Below are positions 7,083 through 14,374 of a DNA stretch of 47,264 nucleotides, piece after piece. The DNA lies in assembly GCA_964616985.1 (NCBI GenBank), contig CAZTVF010000030.1:1-47264 (forward strand). The letters run 5' to 3'. The notes under the pieces were generated by a model. The model was not told the DNA's origin and made no database searches. It saw only the letters and a program-made list of their open reading frames with translations. Position numbers and translations under genes: made by a program. The first letter of the stretch is position 1. Each line of letters opens with the position of its first letter. The stretch is from CAZTVF01 sp964616985 (GTDB taxonomy: Bacteria > Planctomycetota > Phycisphaerae > SM23-33).

Positions 7083-8525
7083 CTACAGACGGCTGGAGGG
7101 TACCTCAACCGGAGGTTGGGAGCGGTGCTGCGGAAGATGGGATTCGGAGGGTTCGGCCCACGGTGTGCTGCCCCAACCCTTGAGCGTGGCCTCCAGCAGC
7201 GGCACCATGCGGGCGAGTTGGCCGGTCTTGATCAGGACGTTCCAGAACGGTTCGAACTTCTTCCACCCGCCCGTGTACAGCAGGTGCCTCAGCCGCTCGC
7301 GCCAGCCGTCCTTCACACGCGACGCGCGGAGGATGCTCCCCCACCGGTAGAACCGCCGGTACGCGCGGCCATAGCCTTCCTCCAGCGCCTCCGGCTTCAT
7401 CTGTGCGGGCTGGAAAACCACGTGCCGCGTGTCGTAGAGGTTCCAGTCGCGCGTGAGGATGCGGCCCTCGGCGGCCAGGCGGCGATGCAGTTCGGTGGCC
7501 GGGTAGGGCGTGAGGATGTGGAACGTCGCCGTCTCGATCCCCTGCTCGACGGCCCAGTCAGCCGTGCGGTCGAAGACGCCCTCGTCGTCGGAGTCGGTGC
7601 CGAAGACGAAGCTGGCGTTCACCATGACCCCCATCTCGCGCAGGCGGCGGATCGCCCGCGGGTAATCCCGCCCGACGTTCTGCACCTTGTTCATCGACTC
7701 CAGCCCGCCCTCGCTGAGCGTCTCAAAGCCGATGAACAGGCTCCGCATGCCACACGCGACGGCGCGTTCGATCAGGCCGGGCCGCTCGAGAACGGCCTGC
7801 ACCGTGCCCGCCGCCTGCCACAGCCGCCCCATGCCGCGCATGCCGTCAAAGAGCGCCTCGGCGAACCGCGGGTCGCCGAAGAGGTTGTCGTCGAGGAAGT
7901 ACAGGTGCCGCCCCGGCAGCGCCTCGATCTGCCCCAGGGCCTCGTCCACCGGCTGGGTGTAAAACGACCGCCCGCCGATGAAGAACGAGTCCTTGTAGCA
8001 GAAGTCGCAGTGATGCGGACAGCCGCGAGAGACGACCACCGTGTTGGGAATAAGATAGCGGTTGAGCTTGAGCAGGTCGCGTCGCGGCCGCGGCGCGCCG
8101 GCCAGCGTCCGCTGTGTGGAGTGATAGATCTCGCCCGGGTGCCCCGCGCGGAAATCGGCCAGGAAACGCGGCCAGGTGTCCTCGCCGGGGCCGGTGAAGA
8201 TGGTGTCCGCCTGCGTGAGAGCCTCCTGCGGGCAGGCCGTCACGTGCAGCCCGCCGAGGCACACGTGCACGCCCTTGCGGCGGTAGTGCTCGGCGATGGC
8301 GTACGAGCGATGGGCCGACGTGACGTATACCTCGATGGCCACCACGTCGGGGCGGTCGTCGAAAGTGAGCCGCTGGACGTGCTCGTCCTGGATCTCCACC
8401 TCGTCATCATCTCGGAGGTAGCCCGCCAGCGTCGCCAGCCCCAGCGGCGGAAACAGCGAATACTTGATCGTTCGCTTGAGTGCCGACGCGCTCGTCCGCG
8501 CCGGCAGGATCATCTTGATCTTCAT
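7083..8525 (-). CDS. B12-binding domain radical SAM protein
   Basis: This 480-aa enzyme has an N-terminal cobalamin-binding-like Rossmann region (residues 1-150, including SLFPPLGLATLAGYL and GGLHVTACPQEA). A radical SAM core follows, whose 4Fe-4S cluster ligands are Cys169, Cys173 and Cys176 (SRGCPHHCDFC). Family members methylate or rearrange unactivated carbons, for example in hopanoid or other lipid modification; the substrate here is unknown. The ATG is preceded by AGAGGTG. The last ~30 residues are proline/serine-rich without family similarity, and the stop lies inside the right repeat of the adjacent RAYT element, so insertion may have remodelled the C-terminus. The gene appears monocistronic. 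Confidence 0.88.
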   Translation of the reverse strand: MKIKMILPARTSASALKRTIKYSLFPPLGLATLAGYLRDDDEVEIQDEHVQRLTFDDRPDVVAIEVYVTSAHRSYAIAEHYRRKGVHVCLGGLHVTACPQEALTQADTIFTGPGEDTWPRFLADFRAGHPGEIYHSTQRTLAGAPRPRRDLLKLNRYLIPNTVVVSRGCPHHCDFCYKDSFFIGGRSFYTQPVDEALGQIEALPGRHLYFLDDNLFGDPRFAEALFDGMRGMGRLWQAAGTVQAVLERPGLIERAVACGMRSLFIGFETLSEGGLESMNKVQNVGRDYPRAIRRLREMGVMVNASFVFGTDSDDEGVFDRTADWAVEQGIETATFHILTPYPATELHRRLAAEGRILTRDWNLYDTRHVVFQPAQMKPEALEEGYGRAYRRFYRWGSILRASRVKDGWRERLRHLLYTGGWKKFEPFWNVLIKTGQLARMVPLLEATLKGWGSTPWAEPSESHLPQHRSQPPVEVPSSRL

Positions 8526-8534
8526 GGTTCACCT

Positions 8535-8580
8535 CTCGCTGGGCGCGCGGAACGGGCGCACCGAAGGTTGTCGGTTTTCT
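8535..8580. repeat. CTCGCTGGGCGCGCGGAACG repeat, copy 1
   Basis: This ~45-base segment upstream of the radical SAM start codon recurs at 10023-10066 upstream of the CreD-like gene (CTCGCTCGGCGCGCGGAGCG, then GGCGCACCGAGG). Both copies begin 10-12 bases before a minus-strand start codon. Confidence 0.7.
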
Positions 8581-8700
8581 GCGATGACTTCACTCCCCGA
8601 ACTAAGTCTGTTGATGCCGCTCGCCGCAGCCGCGGGCATGACCGCGCCCCGGCGCCCGGCGACGATTACCGTCGAGAAGCCCAGGCACGTCGCGGCCAGA

Positions 8701-10011
8701 TCAGATCGGCGAGGCGGGCGTCGTGGGCGGCGTCCACTGGCGGGATTCGCTCGGCTGGGAGGCCTTCGGCAGCGGCGGCAGCTTGGGCCGGCCGAACACC
8801 TCGTGCCAGTTCACCCGACCCGTCGCCTGCATCAGCACGAACAGCGTCGCCACCGCCGCGATCGTGATCGTCAGGCCCGTCTTGCCCACCCAGAAGAACG
8901 CGAAGCTGTACCCCACCAGGAACACCAGCTGCGCCAAACCCACGTACACCACCGCGAACTTCGCGCCCACCACCAGTCGCATGTAGCTCACCACCAGCAG
9001 CACGCTGACGGCGGCACTGATCCAGAAGGCAGGCTGCACGCTGACCACATCCACCAGGTACGCCATCAGCAGGTGGAACGCGAAGAACGCCGCCGACAGG
9101 AACAGGTAGTGCATCGGGTGAAGCGGTACCCGCTTGAGCACGCTCACCGTGAACAAGGCCGTGAAGAAGAACAGCAGGCTGACCGGGGCGAAGAAGCTCA
9201 TCCGCGCCGTCACCGGGCCGGCATTGATGGGCCGCGGCACGACAACGCCCATCGCCTGCTTGGTCAGGGCGTTGACGTACTTCCACTCGGCCACTTTGCC
9301 GCCCTTGATGTCGGCCGCCGGCGTCGTGGGGCTGCTGGATCCCTTGGGATAATCGATCTCGACGAAGTCGGTGGTGATCGTCAGGGAGAAGTTCTCCAAT
9401 TGCCCGATCTGCGCGTTGCTCAGAGGAAGTGGGGAGCCGTAGTCGGCCCTGTACTCACTGCCGCCCGTCGGGCATGGGGTGTAGGCCCAGACATCGCGGC
9501 CATACGTGGTGTACGCGACGCGAATGACGTGGTCGGCCTTGCGGTCAACCGGCACGCGGAGCTGGCCGGCAACGAGGTCGGTGACTGTGACGGGGACGTT
9601 GCCCTCATCCAAGGAGACGCGGAGATCGTCGAACTTCGTCACGCCCGCAGGCAGCAGGAACGTGAATTCCCCCGCCGTGTCGGCCGCCGAGGAGGCGATG
9701 CGGTACTCGGCCTCGAACTGGACCGCGAAGGTGCTGTACCACATCAGGCCCATGTTGCGGTTCTCATGGGTGATGCGGGCGTTGATCTTGCTGGTCGCCG
9801 GCCCGACTTCGACGGCGCGAGACTCGCCCTTGCCGTGCCACTTGGGCCAGACCTGGGCGACGACGGATGGGCCGAAGCGATTGCCCATCTCCGACGAAAG
9901 CGAATGGCCCAGGTCGTTGGTCCTCAGGCTCATCGAACCGCCCAAGGCCAGCCAGGAGATGCTCACGCCGCCGAAGATGAAGAGGATCGAGACGAATCGA
10001 AGTGTGCTCAT
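8701..10011 (-). CDS. CreD-like inner-membrane protein
   Basis: This 436-aa protein has an N-terminal membrane helix (about 5-27), a large extracytoplasmic beta-rich domain (to about 275), then about six C-terminal helices ending in TGRVNWHEVFG. The order, the SVLKRVPLHPMHYLFLSAAF block and the final R.NW motif match the CreD inner-membrane family (PF06123), linked in other bacteria to envelope stress and beta-lactam or colicin response. Its tail is proline-rich. The ATG at 10011 follows AGGAAAGGA. It is the last gene of a minus-strand module with an HTH_34 regulator and three other membrane proteins. CreD family membership is fairly sure, the biological role is not. Confidence 0.78.
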   Translation of the reverse strand: MSTLRFVSILFIFGGVSISWLALGGSMSLRTNDLGHSLSSEMGNRFGPSVVAQVWPKWHGKGESRAVEVGPATSKINARITHENRNMGLMWYSTFAVQFEAEYRIASSAADTAGEFTFLLPAGVTKFDDLRVSLDEGNVPVTVTDLVAGQLRVPVDRKADHVIRVAYTTYGRDVWAYTPCPTGGSEYRADYGSPLPLSNAQIGQLENFSLTITTDFVEIDYPKGSSSPTTPAADIKGGKVAEWKYVNALTKQAMGVVVPRPINAGPVTARMSFFAPVSLLFFFTALFTVSVLKRVPLHPMHYLFLSAAFFAFHLLMAYLVDVVSVQPAFWISAAVSVLLVVSYMRLVVGAKFAVVYVGLAQLVFLVGYSFAFFWVGKTGLTITIAAVATLFVLMQATGRVNWHEVFGRPKLPPLPKASQPSESRQWTPPTTPASPI

Positions 10012-10022
10012 GTGTTCCTTTC

Positions 10023-10066
10023 CTCGCTCGGCGCGCGGAGCGGGCGCACCGAGGTTTCGGTTGTTT
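10023..10066. repeat. CTCGCTCGGCGCGCGGAGCG repeat, copy 2
   Basis: Second copy of the element at 8535-8580, again just upstream of a minus-strand start codon. Confidence 0.7.
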
Positions 10067-10125
10067 CTTCCCAGGTATCTTCAGTCATCTACTTGTCACA
10101 ACCGCTCTTCGGCATGATCAGTCGC

Positions 10126-10734
10126 CTAAAAGGGAGGCGGAGGGGTCGGGGACAGCATGTCGTAGATACCCTTAGCCAAACTGATCTTGCTGACGGCTGT
10201 GACGCCGATCAATGCTACCCACGGCAGAAGCCAAAGCCATCGGCCCCTGAGCCCGCGCCTGCAGAGGATGATCGCCAGCCAGACATACGCGATGAAGGGG
10301 CTGGCGGGGATGCCGACAAACAAGAAGAACCCACTATCCGGTACGAGAAGAAGCTGGTTGATCGTCGTCCAACCCGAAACCGCAATCAGCGCCAGAAGTG
10401 CGCCGAACACGCATTTTCCATTCAGGCGATTGGTCACCACCCCATAGGAAAAAAAGGCCTGGGCCACAAGCCACAGTGGTAACGCCATCGCGCCAGCGAT
10501 GCCTTGATCTAGAACGCTAACCCAACCAAAGATGGCTTCCTCACGCCATTCCGCGGGGGTTACGTTGTCGAAATCCGAGACGTAGAGCATGAACAGGATC
10601 GACGGAACCAAAATCCAACCCAGCCATTGCACGAGCCTGTACCTGGCCTTCAGGGGCGTCCGTTGCATGGCCAGACCGCTGGCAATCAGGGGAAGCAACA
10701 TCTCCAGGCCGATCATGGCGAAAAACAGGCACAT
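10126..10734 (-). CDS. Polytopic membrane protein, paralogue of the upstream gene
   Basis: This 202-aa protein has about six predicted membrane helices and no recognised enzyme motif. It is a shortened paralogue of the adjacent 307-aa protein: shared blocks include GW(I/V)S(L/V)LDQ, AG...LP(I/L)W, YG(I/V)V...L, and GWT..N.L. It lacks that protein's CFI-box tail and ends in TPPPPF. Its ATG overlaps the stop of the upstream gene (TGATG), so translation is probably coupled; AAAGGGG lies eight bases before. Function is unknown; the context suggests an envelope-stress module with CreD. Confidence 0.75.
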   Translation of the reverse strand: MCLFFAMIGLEMLLPLIASGLAMQRTPLKARYRLVQWLGWILVPSILFMLYVSDFDNVTPAEWREEAIFGWVSVLDQGIAGAMALPLWLVAQAFFSYGVVTNRLNGKCVFGALLALIAVSGWTTINQLLLVPDSGFFLFVGIPASPFIAYVWLAIILCRRGLRGRWLWLLPWVALIGVTAVSKISLAKGIYDMLSPTPPPPF

Positions 10735-11657
10735 CACAGTACCCCTTTCGTCCAGGCGGGGCGCCTGGAGAGAAAGATGACGACTCCAAGGGCGGCCAGC
10801 TCAACGGGCTTGAGCAGAAGGTAGATCGCGTCGGCTAGGTACGGCCAGCGGATGCGCCGCGCGACGAGGGGGCCCAGGCGGTTGTAGACGGCGCGGAGGC
10901 ATCGGTGGAACCGCGGCCAGCGGTCCATAAGCACGGCCTCCATCGCCCGCATCCGCCGCAACTGCATGTTCTCGACGACCCCACCCACACCACGCCAGCT
11001 GCCCACCAAACGCCGATGCCCGCGCGCAGCGGCGGTGACGATGAAGCAGCCCCCTGGCGGGGTATCGCGCAGACGCGAATACTCATGCTGCGCGAGCACG
11101 ATCTTCGCAACAAACGTTGCCGCAAGTCCAGCCATCCAGGGCAGCGCCATGAGCGAACTGCCCCCAAGAGATCGCCGGGCAATGTGCAACGCGAGCATCG
11201 TCAGTGCCAATAGCACCAGCGCCGGCACCAAGGCAAAGACTTGGGGAACCAGGGTGTGCCGGACGAAGAGGAAATTACCAAACGTCCACCCGCAGATTAG
11301 GCCAAGCGTGATGATGGCTGCGAAGATGGTCTTGTACTGCAGTTTGTCATACACGATGCCATACAGCAGGAAGATGTCGGCCAACACCCAGATCGGCAAC
11401 GTGATGTACCCCGCCGATCTCTGGTCCAGCAGGCTGATCCATCCATATGTGGCAGCGCCCTTCCAGGTGACGCTCTCGCCGAACACCACATAAAGCACGA
11501 ACATCACGGTCGGGTACACCACCAGGCCCAGGACGTATACGATTCGCCAGAACGAATCAAGGCCCGTACCTCGAACCAGCAGGACGCCCACATGCACCAG
11601 CGTGGCCAAGTGGAGAATCACCAGGGGGGGAATGCAGAGCAGGGGGAAATACGTCAT
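10734..11657 (-). CDS. Polytopic membrane protein with CFI-box C-terminal region
   Basis: This 307-aa protein has about six N-terminal helices (residues 1-195). A cytoplasmic stretch follows with GGCFIVTAAARG (Cys204), a CFI-box-like motif, and a basic region rich in Trp/Arg/His; a last helix and the tail RRPAWTKGVL end the protein. The preceding regulator also ends in WTKGVL. The coding bases of that hexapeptide are also the Shine-Dalgarno and start of the next gene (AAGGGGGT...TGATG), so the two junctions look like copies of one another. The ATG at 11657 overlaps the regulator's TGA; a GTG one codon earlier is possible. No enzymatic function is recognised. Confidence 0.75.
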   Translation of the reverse strand: MTYFPLLCIPPLVILHLATLVHVGVLLVRGTGLDSFWRIVYVLGLVVYPTVMFVLYVVFGESVTWKGAATYGWISLLDQRSAGYITLPIWVLADIFLLYGIVYDKLQYKTIFAAIITLGLICGWTFGNFLFVRHTLVPQVFALVPALVLLALTMLALHIARRSLGGSSLMALPWMAGLAATFVAKIVLAQHEYSRLRDTPPGGCFIVTAAARGHRRLVGSWRGVGGVVENMQLRRMRAMEAVLMDRWPRFHRCLRAVYNRLGPLVARRIRWPYLADAIYLLLKPVELAALGVVIFLSRRPAWTKGVL

Positions 11658-12010
11658 CACAGCACCCCCTTGGTCCAGCCGGGGGGCTTGGGGTCGGGCT
11701 TGTCGTCGGGCACGTCCTTGAGGATGCCTTGGAGGAGGTTGATGTAGTTCGTAAGGGCGGTGCGGCCTTTGGGGGTCATGGCCACGGTGGTCTGGGGCTT
11801 CTTGCCCTTGAAGCCCTTGACGATCTGGACGTAGCCCGCCCGCTCCAGGGCCGACAGGTGCGTGGAGAGGTTGCCGTCCGTCAGGCCCAGGTCGGCCTTG
11901 AGGTCGTTGAAGTCGCGAGTCTCCACCGCCGCCAGCGCCGCCATGATGGCCAGGCGCGTCCGCTGGTGAATCGTCTCGTCGATCAGATCATGTGGTTTCT
12001 TCTCAGCCAC
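11657..12010 (-). CDS. Winged-helix transcriptional regulator (HTH_34/ArsR-MarR-like)
   Basis: This 117-aa DNA-binding protein reads HQRTRLAIMAAL, DFNDLKADLGLT, GNLSTHLSALERAGYV, then KGFKGKKPQTTVAMTPKGR. This is the pattern of small winged-helix regulators of the HTH_34 (PF13601) type, often encoded next to membrane proteins, including CreD, that they control. No metal-binding cysteines are seen. Its 3' end overlaps the ATG of the CFI-box protein by one base (TGATG), and it lies 195 bases after the six-helix protein gene. It probably represses its own module through the nested palindromes at 12835-12856 (inference). Confidence 0.85.
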   Translation of the reverse strand: MAEKKPHDLIDETIHQRTRLAIMAALAAVETRDFNDLKADLGLTDGNLSTHLSALERAGYVQIVKGFKGKKPQTTVAMTPKGRTALTNYINLLQGILKDVPDDKPDPKPPGWTKGVL

Positions 12011-12149
12011 GTCGGAACCTTATGTCATCATCCATCATTCGTTGCACATTCACACCGCGCCGAACACACCCACAGCCGGCCATCGCTCGCCTTTCAGCGC
12101 TATCGGCGTCGCGATCGCCACCCATCTTCCCTTGCCGAGGCTGCGCATC

Positions 12150-12198
12150 TTACTGCTTACTGTTTACTGTTTACCGCTTACTGTCTACTCGTTACTGC
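12150..12198. repeat. Heptanucleotide tandem array (TTACTGT-type x7)
   Basis: There are seven consecutive 7-mers: TTACTGC, TTACTGT, TTACTGT, TTACCGC, TTACTGT, CTACTCG and TTACTGC. The array occupies the gap between the six-helix membrane protein and the HTH_34 regulator, 7 bases downstream of the former's stop. It is the longest such array in the window. Confidence 0.85.
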
Positions 12199-12205
12199 TC
12201 TTCCC

Positions 12206-12814
12206 CTACCCGCCGTGCCTGACCCACACCACCAGGCCGTACACAATATGAAACCCGCCGAAGGTCACCCCCAGGGCCTCGTAGGGCGACGCCTGGTACA
12301 AGGCCGCCGCCACGATGCCGGCCAGGATGAACGCCGCGCCCATCACGCGGACCTCGACGATGCTGAACTCGCCCAACTGCCACAGCGCCACGCCGTAGAA
12401 GAGCATCCACACGGCCGGGATGAGCAGCCACTCGTCGGAGCCGACGCCGACGTAGCGGTAGATGATCGCGATGGTGAGCCCGACGCCGGCGACGAACGGC
12501 GGCAGGATCGTCAACAGGATCCGCCGCTTGATGAGCGACCAGGCGGGCATGCCGCGACGGCGCTCGCGAAGCCGCGTCAGCAGCAGCGTGCCCAGGAAGG
12601 CCACCGCGAAGACGGCCGCCCAGACGCACATGCTGATCCACAGGCCTTCGAGGCCCGGATTGCGGCGCGTCACCTCGGCGTCGGCCGCCACCCCCGCCAG
12701 GGCCGCGGCGCCCGCGACGATCCCGGCCAGGCCGCTCTGGGTGGAATACTTGATCGGCCGCTCCATCAGCGACCGGATAACCTTGAGCTCGTCTGCTGCC
12801 CTGTTGGCGTCCAT
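12206..12814 (-). CDS. Six-helix membrane protein of unknown function
   Basis: This 202-aa protein has a short charged N-terminus (MDANRAADELKVIRSLMERP) then about six hydrophobic helices paired in hairpins: GLAGIVAGAAALAGVAA, LWISMCVWAAVFAVAFLGTL, ILLTILPPFVAGVGLTIAII, LLIPAVWMLFYGVALWQLG, VMGAAFILAGIVAAALY and GGFHIVYGLVVWV. No family is recognised with confidence. It is the first gene of the minus-strand CreD/HTH_34 module. GAAGGAAAG precedes the ATG, and overlapping inverted repeats lie just upstream, suggesting it is the target of the neighbouring repressor. Confidence 0.78.
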   Translation of the reverse strand: MDANRAADELKVIRSLMERPIKYSTQSGLAGIVAGAAALAGVAADAEVTRRNPGLEGLWISMCVWAAVFAVAFLGTLLLTRLRERRRGMPAWSLIKRRILLTILPPFVAGVGLTIAIIYRYVGVGSDEWLLIPAVWMLFYGVALWQLGEFSIVEVRVMGAAFILAGIVAAALYQASPYEALGVTFGGFHIVYGLVVWVRHGG

Positions 12815-12834
12815 AGTCTTTCCTTCGCGCTTGG

Positions 12835-12879
12835 CTTTGTACTACAAAGTACTTTGCTATAGATACACCTGTGGGTCAA
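12835..12879 (-). promoter_or_regulatory. Candidate operator/promoter of the CreD-HTH_34 module
   Basis: Two overlapping inverted repeats lie 21-42 bases before the start codon: CTTTGTA-C-TACAAAG (12835-12849, perfect 7-bp arms) and the perfect 12-bp palindrome CAAAGTACTTTG (12845-12856). On the minus strand, TTGACC (12874-12879) could be a -35 box; 17 bases downstream the -10 position would fall on CAAAGT in the palindrome. Such overlap fits repression by the HTH_34 protein. The palindromes are seen directly; the function is inferred. Confidence 0.55.
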
Positions 12880-13403
12880 GGAAAATATGGAGATAATCTG
12901 CTGGATCGAGCTTTTGCCTTCCGGTCCCGCCGACCTTTGTGCGTACCGTCGTCTAGGGGAGGCCACAGGCAAGTGTTGAACAGGATGAAGGTTATACGCG
13001 GCTTGGGTTCGTCTTGCAGACACGGCTCCTTGGGGTGCAGCGGCCGCCAGTTTTCCTTAGACAGAGATGGGCCTGCGCGGCCGCCTGGCTCGGCGCCGGG
13101 TTCGTTTTGCCATTGCCACGTCGATGCGAGACCCCAGGCACAGAAAGACCACGGGCAAGATGCCCGTGGGACGCACGGGCGAGACGCCCGTGCTACGGGA
13201 CTTGTTCTCACCCCAAACGAGTGGCACCGAACAGGATGCGGCTCGGCGCCGGGTTCGTTCTTCCATTGTCGCATCGAAGTCGGTGGTTGTTCTCACCCCC
13301 AAAACAAGTTTGGGGGTGGCACCGAACAGGATGTGGCACGCGCACGAGACACTATCAGGTTCGTTTTGCGCGGCGGCACCAGCCACCGGCTACTGGCTCC
13401 CGG
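12857..13403. repeat. Repetitive intergenic region
   Basis: No gene is supported across about 550 bases. It contains a ~43-base direct repeat starting GGCTCGGCGCCGGGTTCGTT (13087-13129 and 13240-13282, second half diverged). It also has a palindromic segment ACGGGCAAGATGCCCGT near 13152-13170 with a related ACGGGCGAGACGCCCGT, two REP-like sequences (13205-13230 truncated, 13294-13318 complete) and a heptad array at 13386-13409. The region looks assembled from REP-bearing units. Confidence 0.65.
13294..13318. repeat. REP-like palindrome, copy 3
   Basis: CACCCCCAAA-ACAAG-TTTGGGGGTG is followed by GCACCGAACAGGATG. A truncated relative at 13205-13230 has the same flanks (TTCTCACCCC before, GGCACCGAACAGGATG after) but lacks the second arm. 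Confidence 0.85.
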
Positions 13404-13409
13404 CTACTG
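13386..13409. repeat. Heptanucleotide array (CCGGCTA/CTGGCTC)
   Basis: CCGGCTA, CTGGCTC, CCGGCTA, CTG. The array touches the stop codon of the rubrerythrin gene (minus strand, stop at 13404-13406). A sister array lies at 23305-23325. Confidence 0.65.
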
Positions 13410-14081
13410 CACCATCATGAACGTGGACCGTTCATTGGCGCAGATGGGGCAGGTGTCGGGGGTGCCGCCGACCATGACGTTGCCGCATCCGGGGCAGACG
13501 TGGATGGGCGCGTCGGCGATATCGGCCCGCTTGCTCACGGCCTTGAGGGCGTCGTGAAACACCTTCGAATGGTCCTCGCCCGCCCCGAGCACCTTGTGGA
13601 ACAGCAGCGTCCGCGGCAGGTCGTGGTCCTTCTCTGCCGCCTTCAGCGAGGCCGGCAGCACGAACCGCCCCAGCCAGTCTTCGAAGTCGGCGGAAAGCTG
13701 CAGATTCTCCGTCGTGCTGCGGACGTTCTTCATGGCGGCAAGCACCATGTTGGCGTGCACGACCTCGGCGGCGGCCACCGCGCGGAACAGCTTGGCCACG
13801 TTGGGGAAGCCATCCGCCTGGGCCTTCTCGGCGAAGGCGATGTAGCGGCGCTGGATCTGGCACTCCTCGGCGAACTCGACACTGAGCGGCCCCCCGGCCG
13901 GCGAGGCCGGCTGGGTCGACGGCTGCGTGGAGGGCTCATCGGCTGCGGCGCGCGACGCCAGCGCCCCCAGGGCCACCATGGCCGGCAGGCTCACGCCGCC
14001 GGCAAGGAAATCCCTGCGGCTGATCGGGTGGCGGCGGGTCGGGTTCTGGAAACCGTCGTTCGAGTCGATCTGCGGCGTCAT
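13404..14081 (-). CDS. Tat-exported rubrerythrin-like protein
   Basis: This is a 225-aa ferritin-like di-iron protein. Residues 1-48 form a twin-arginine signal (RRHPISRRDFLAGG, then a hydrophobic stretch ending ASRAAA). Next come helices with EECQIQRRYIAFAEKA and E-V-V-H-A-N spacing typical of rubrerythrin, and a C-terminal rubredoxin-like iron site CPGCGN...PDTCPICA. Rubrerythrins reduce hydrogen peroxide. Most are cytoplasmic, so export as a folded protein via Tat is unusual and suggests periplasmic peroxide defence. A Pro/Ser/Thr-Gln linker (STQPSTQPASP) follows the signal. AGAGG precedes the ATG. The last bases overlap a heptad array. Confidence 0.88.
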   Translation of the reverse strand: MTPQIDSNDGFQNPTRRHPISRRDFLAGGVSLPAMVALGALASRAAADEPSTQPSTQPASPAGGPLSVEFAEECQIQRRYIAFAEKAQADGFPNVAKLFRAVAAAEVVHANMVLAAMKNVRSTTENLQLSADFEDWLGRFVLPASLKAAEKDHDLPRTLLFHKVLGAGEDHSKVFHDALKAVSKRADIADAPIHVCPGCGNVMVGGTPDTCPICANERSTFMMVQ

Positions 14082-14374
14082 GGGTGGCCCTCTGGTGAGG
14101 CGCCGACGGCTGAGTTCAACGCACCCGCGTCGCGCGCAGCCACTGCGCCCCGGGAATTGTAGAGGAGGGAGAATCGCGTGCTGACAGGTGCCCTGACTGA
14201 ATCACGACTAGGAAGTAGCCGGGGGGCGGATGAGGGCGAGGCAATGATGCATCATGGCACAGCGTTGAAAGGCTGCCACGAGACGGTGGCTATTCGCACC
14301 CCCAAACGAGTTTGGGGGCGGCACCGGCTTCGTCACAACAAGCCCGAATGCAGGGTGTCTTCAGTAAACGGCAG
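14082..14374. other. Intergenic region with one REP-like palindrome
   Basis: No gene is supported. The only structured element seen is the REP-like palindrome at 14297-14320. Confidence 0.5.
14297..14320. repeat. REP-like palindrome, copy 4
   Basis: CACCCCCAAAC-GA-GTTTGGGGGCG is followed by GCACCGGCTTCG. It matches copy 2 except for one base in the right arm. Confidence 0.85.

Larger units (their letters stand above)
6310..7086. mobile_element. RAYT element: transposase gene framed by 58-bp inverted REP-containing repeats
   Basis: The left end 6310-6367 and the reverse complement of the right end 7029-7086 are identical at 54 of 58 bases by eye. Both begin at the outside with GTAGCCTTCCG and contain a palindrome (6339-6362 and 7034-7057) with 11-bp arms CACCCCCAAAC/GTTTGGGGGTG. 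Between them lies a REP-associated tyrosine transposase gene. The right end overlaps the last 4 bases of the radical SAM gene. Related palindromes lie elsewhere in the window (13294, 14297, 17015), as expected of REP sequences mobilised by the transposase. Confidence 0.88.

Noticed and set aside
12150..12198. CRISPR-like array
   Set aside because: Units are 7 bases with no spacers, and no cas gene is present anywhere in the window.
12876..13274. Minus-strand ORF of 132 codons in the 12.9-13.3 kb gap
   Set aside because: Its repeated peptide (NEPGAEP) comes from the local direct DNA repeat; there is no ribosome-binding site or family.
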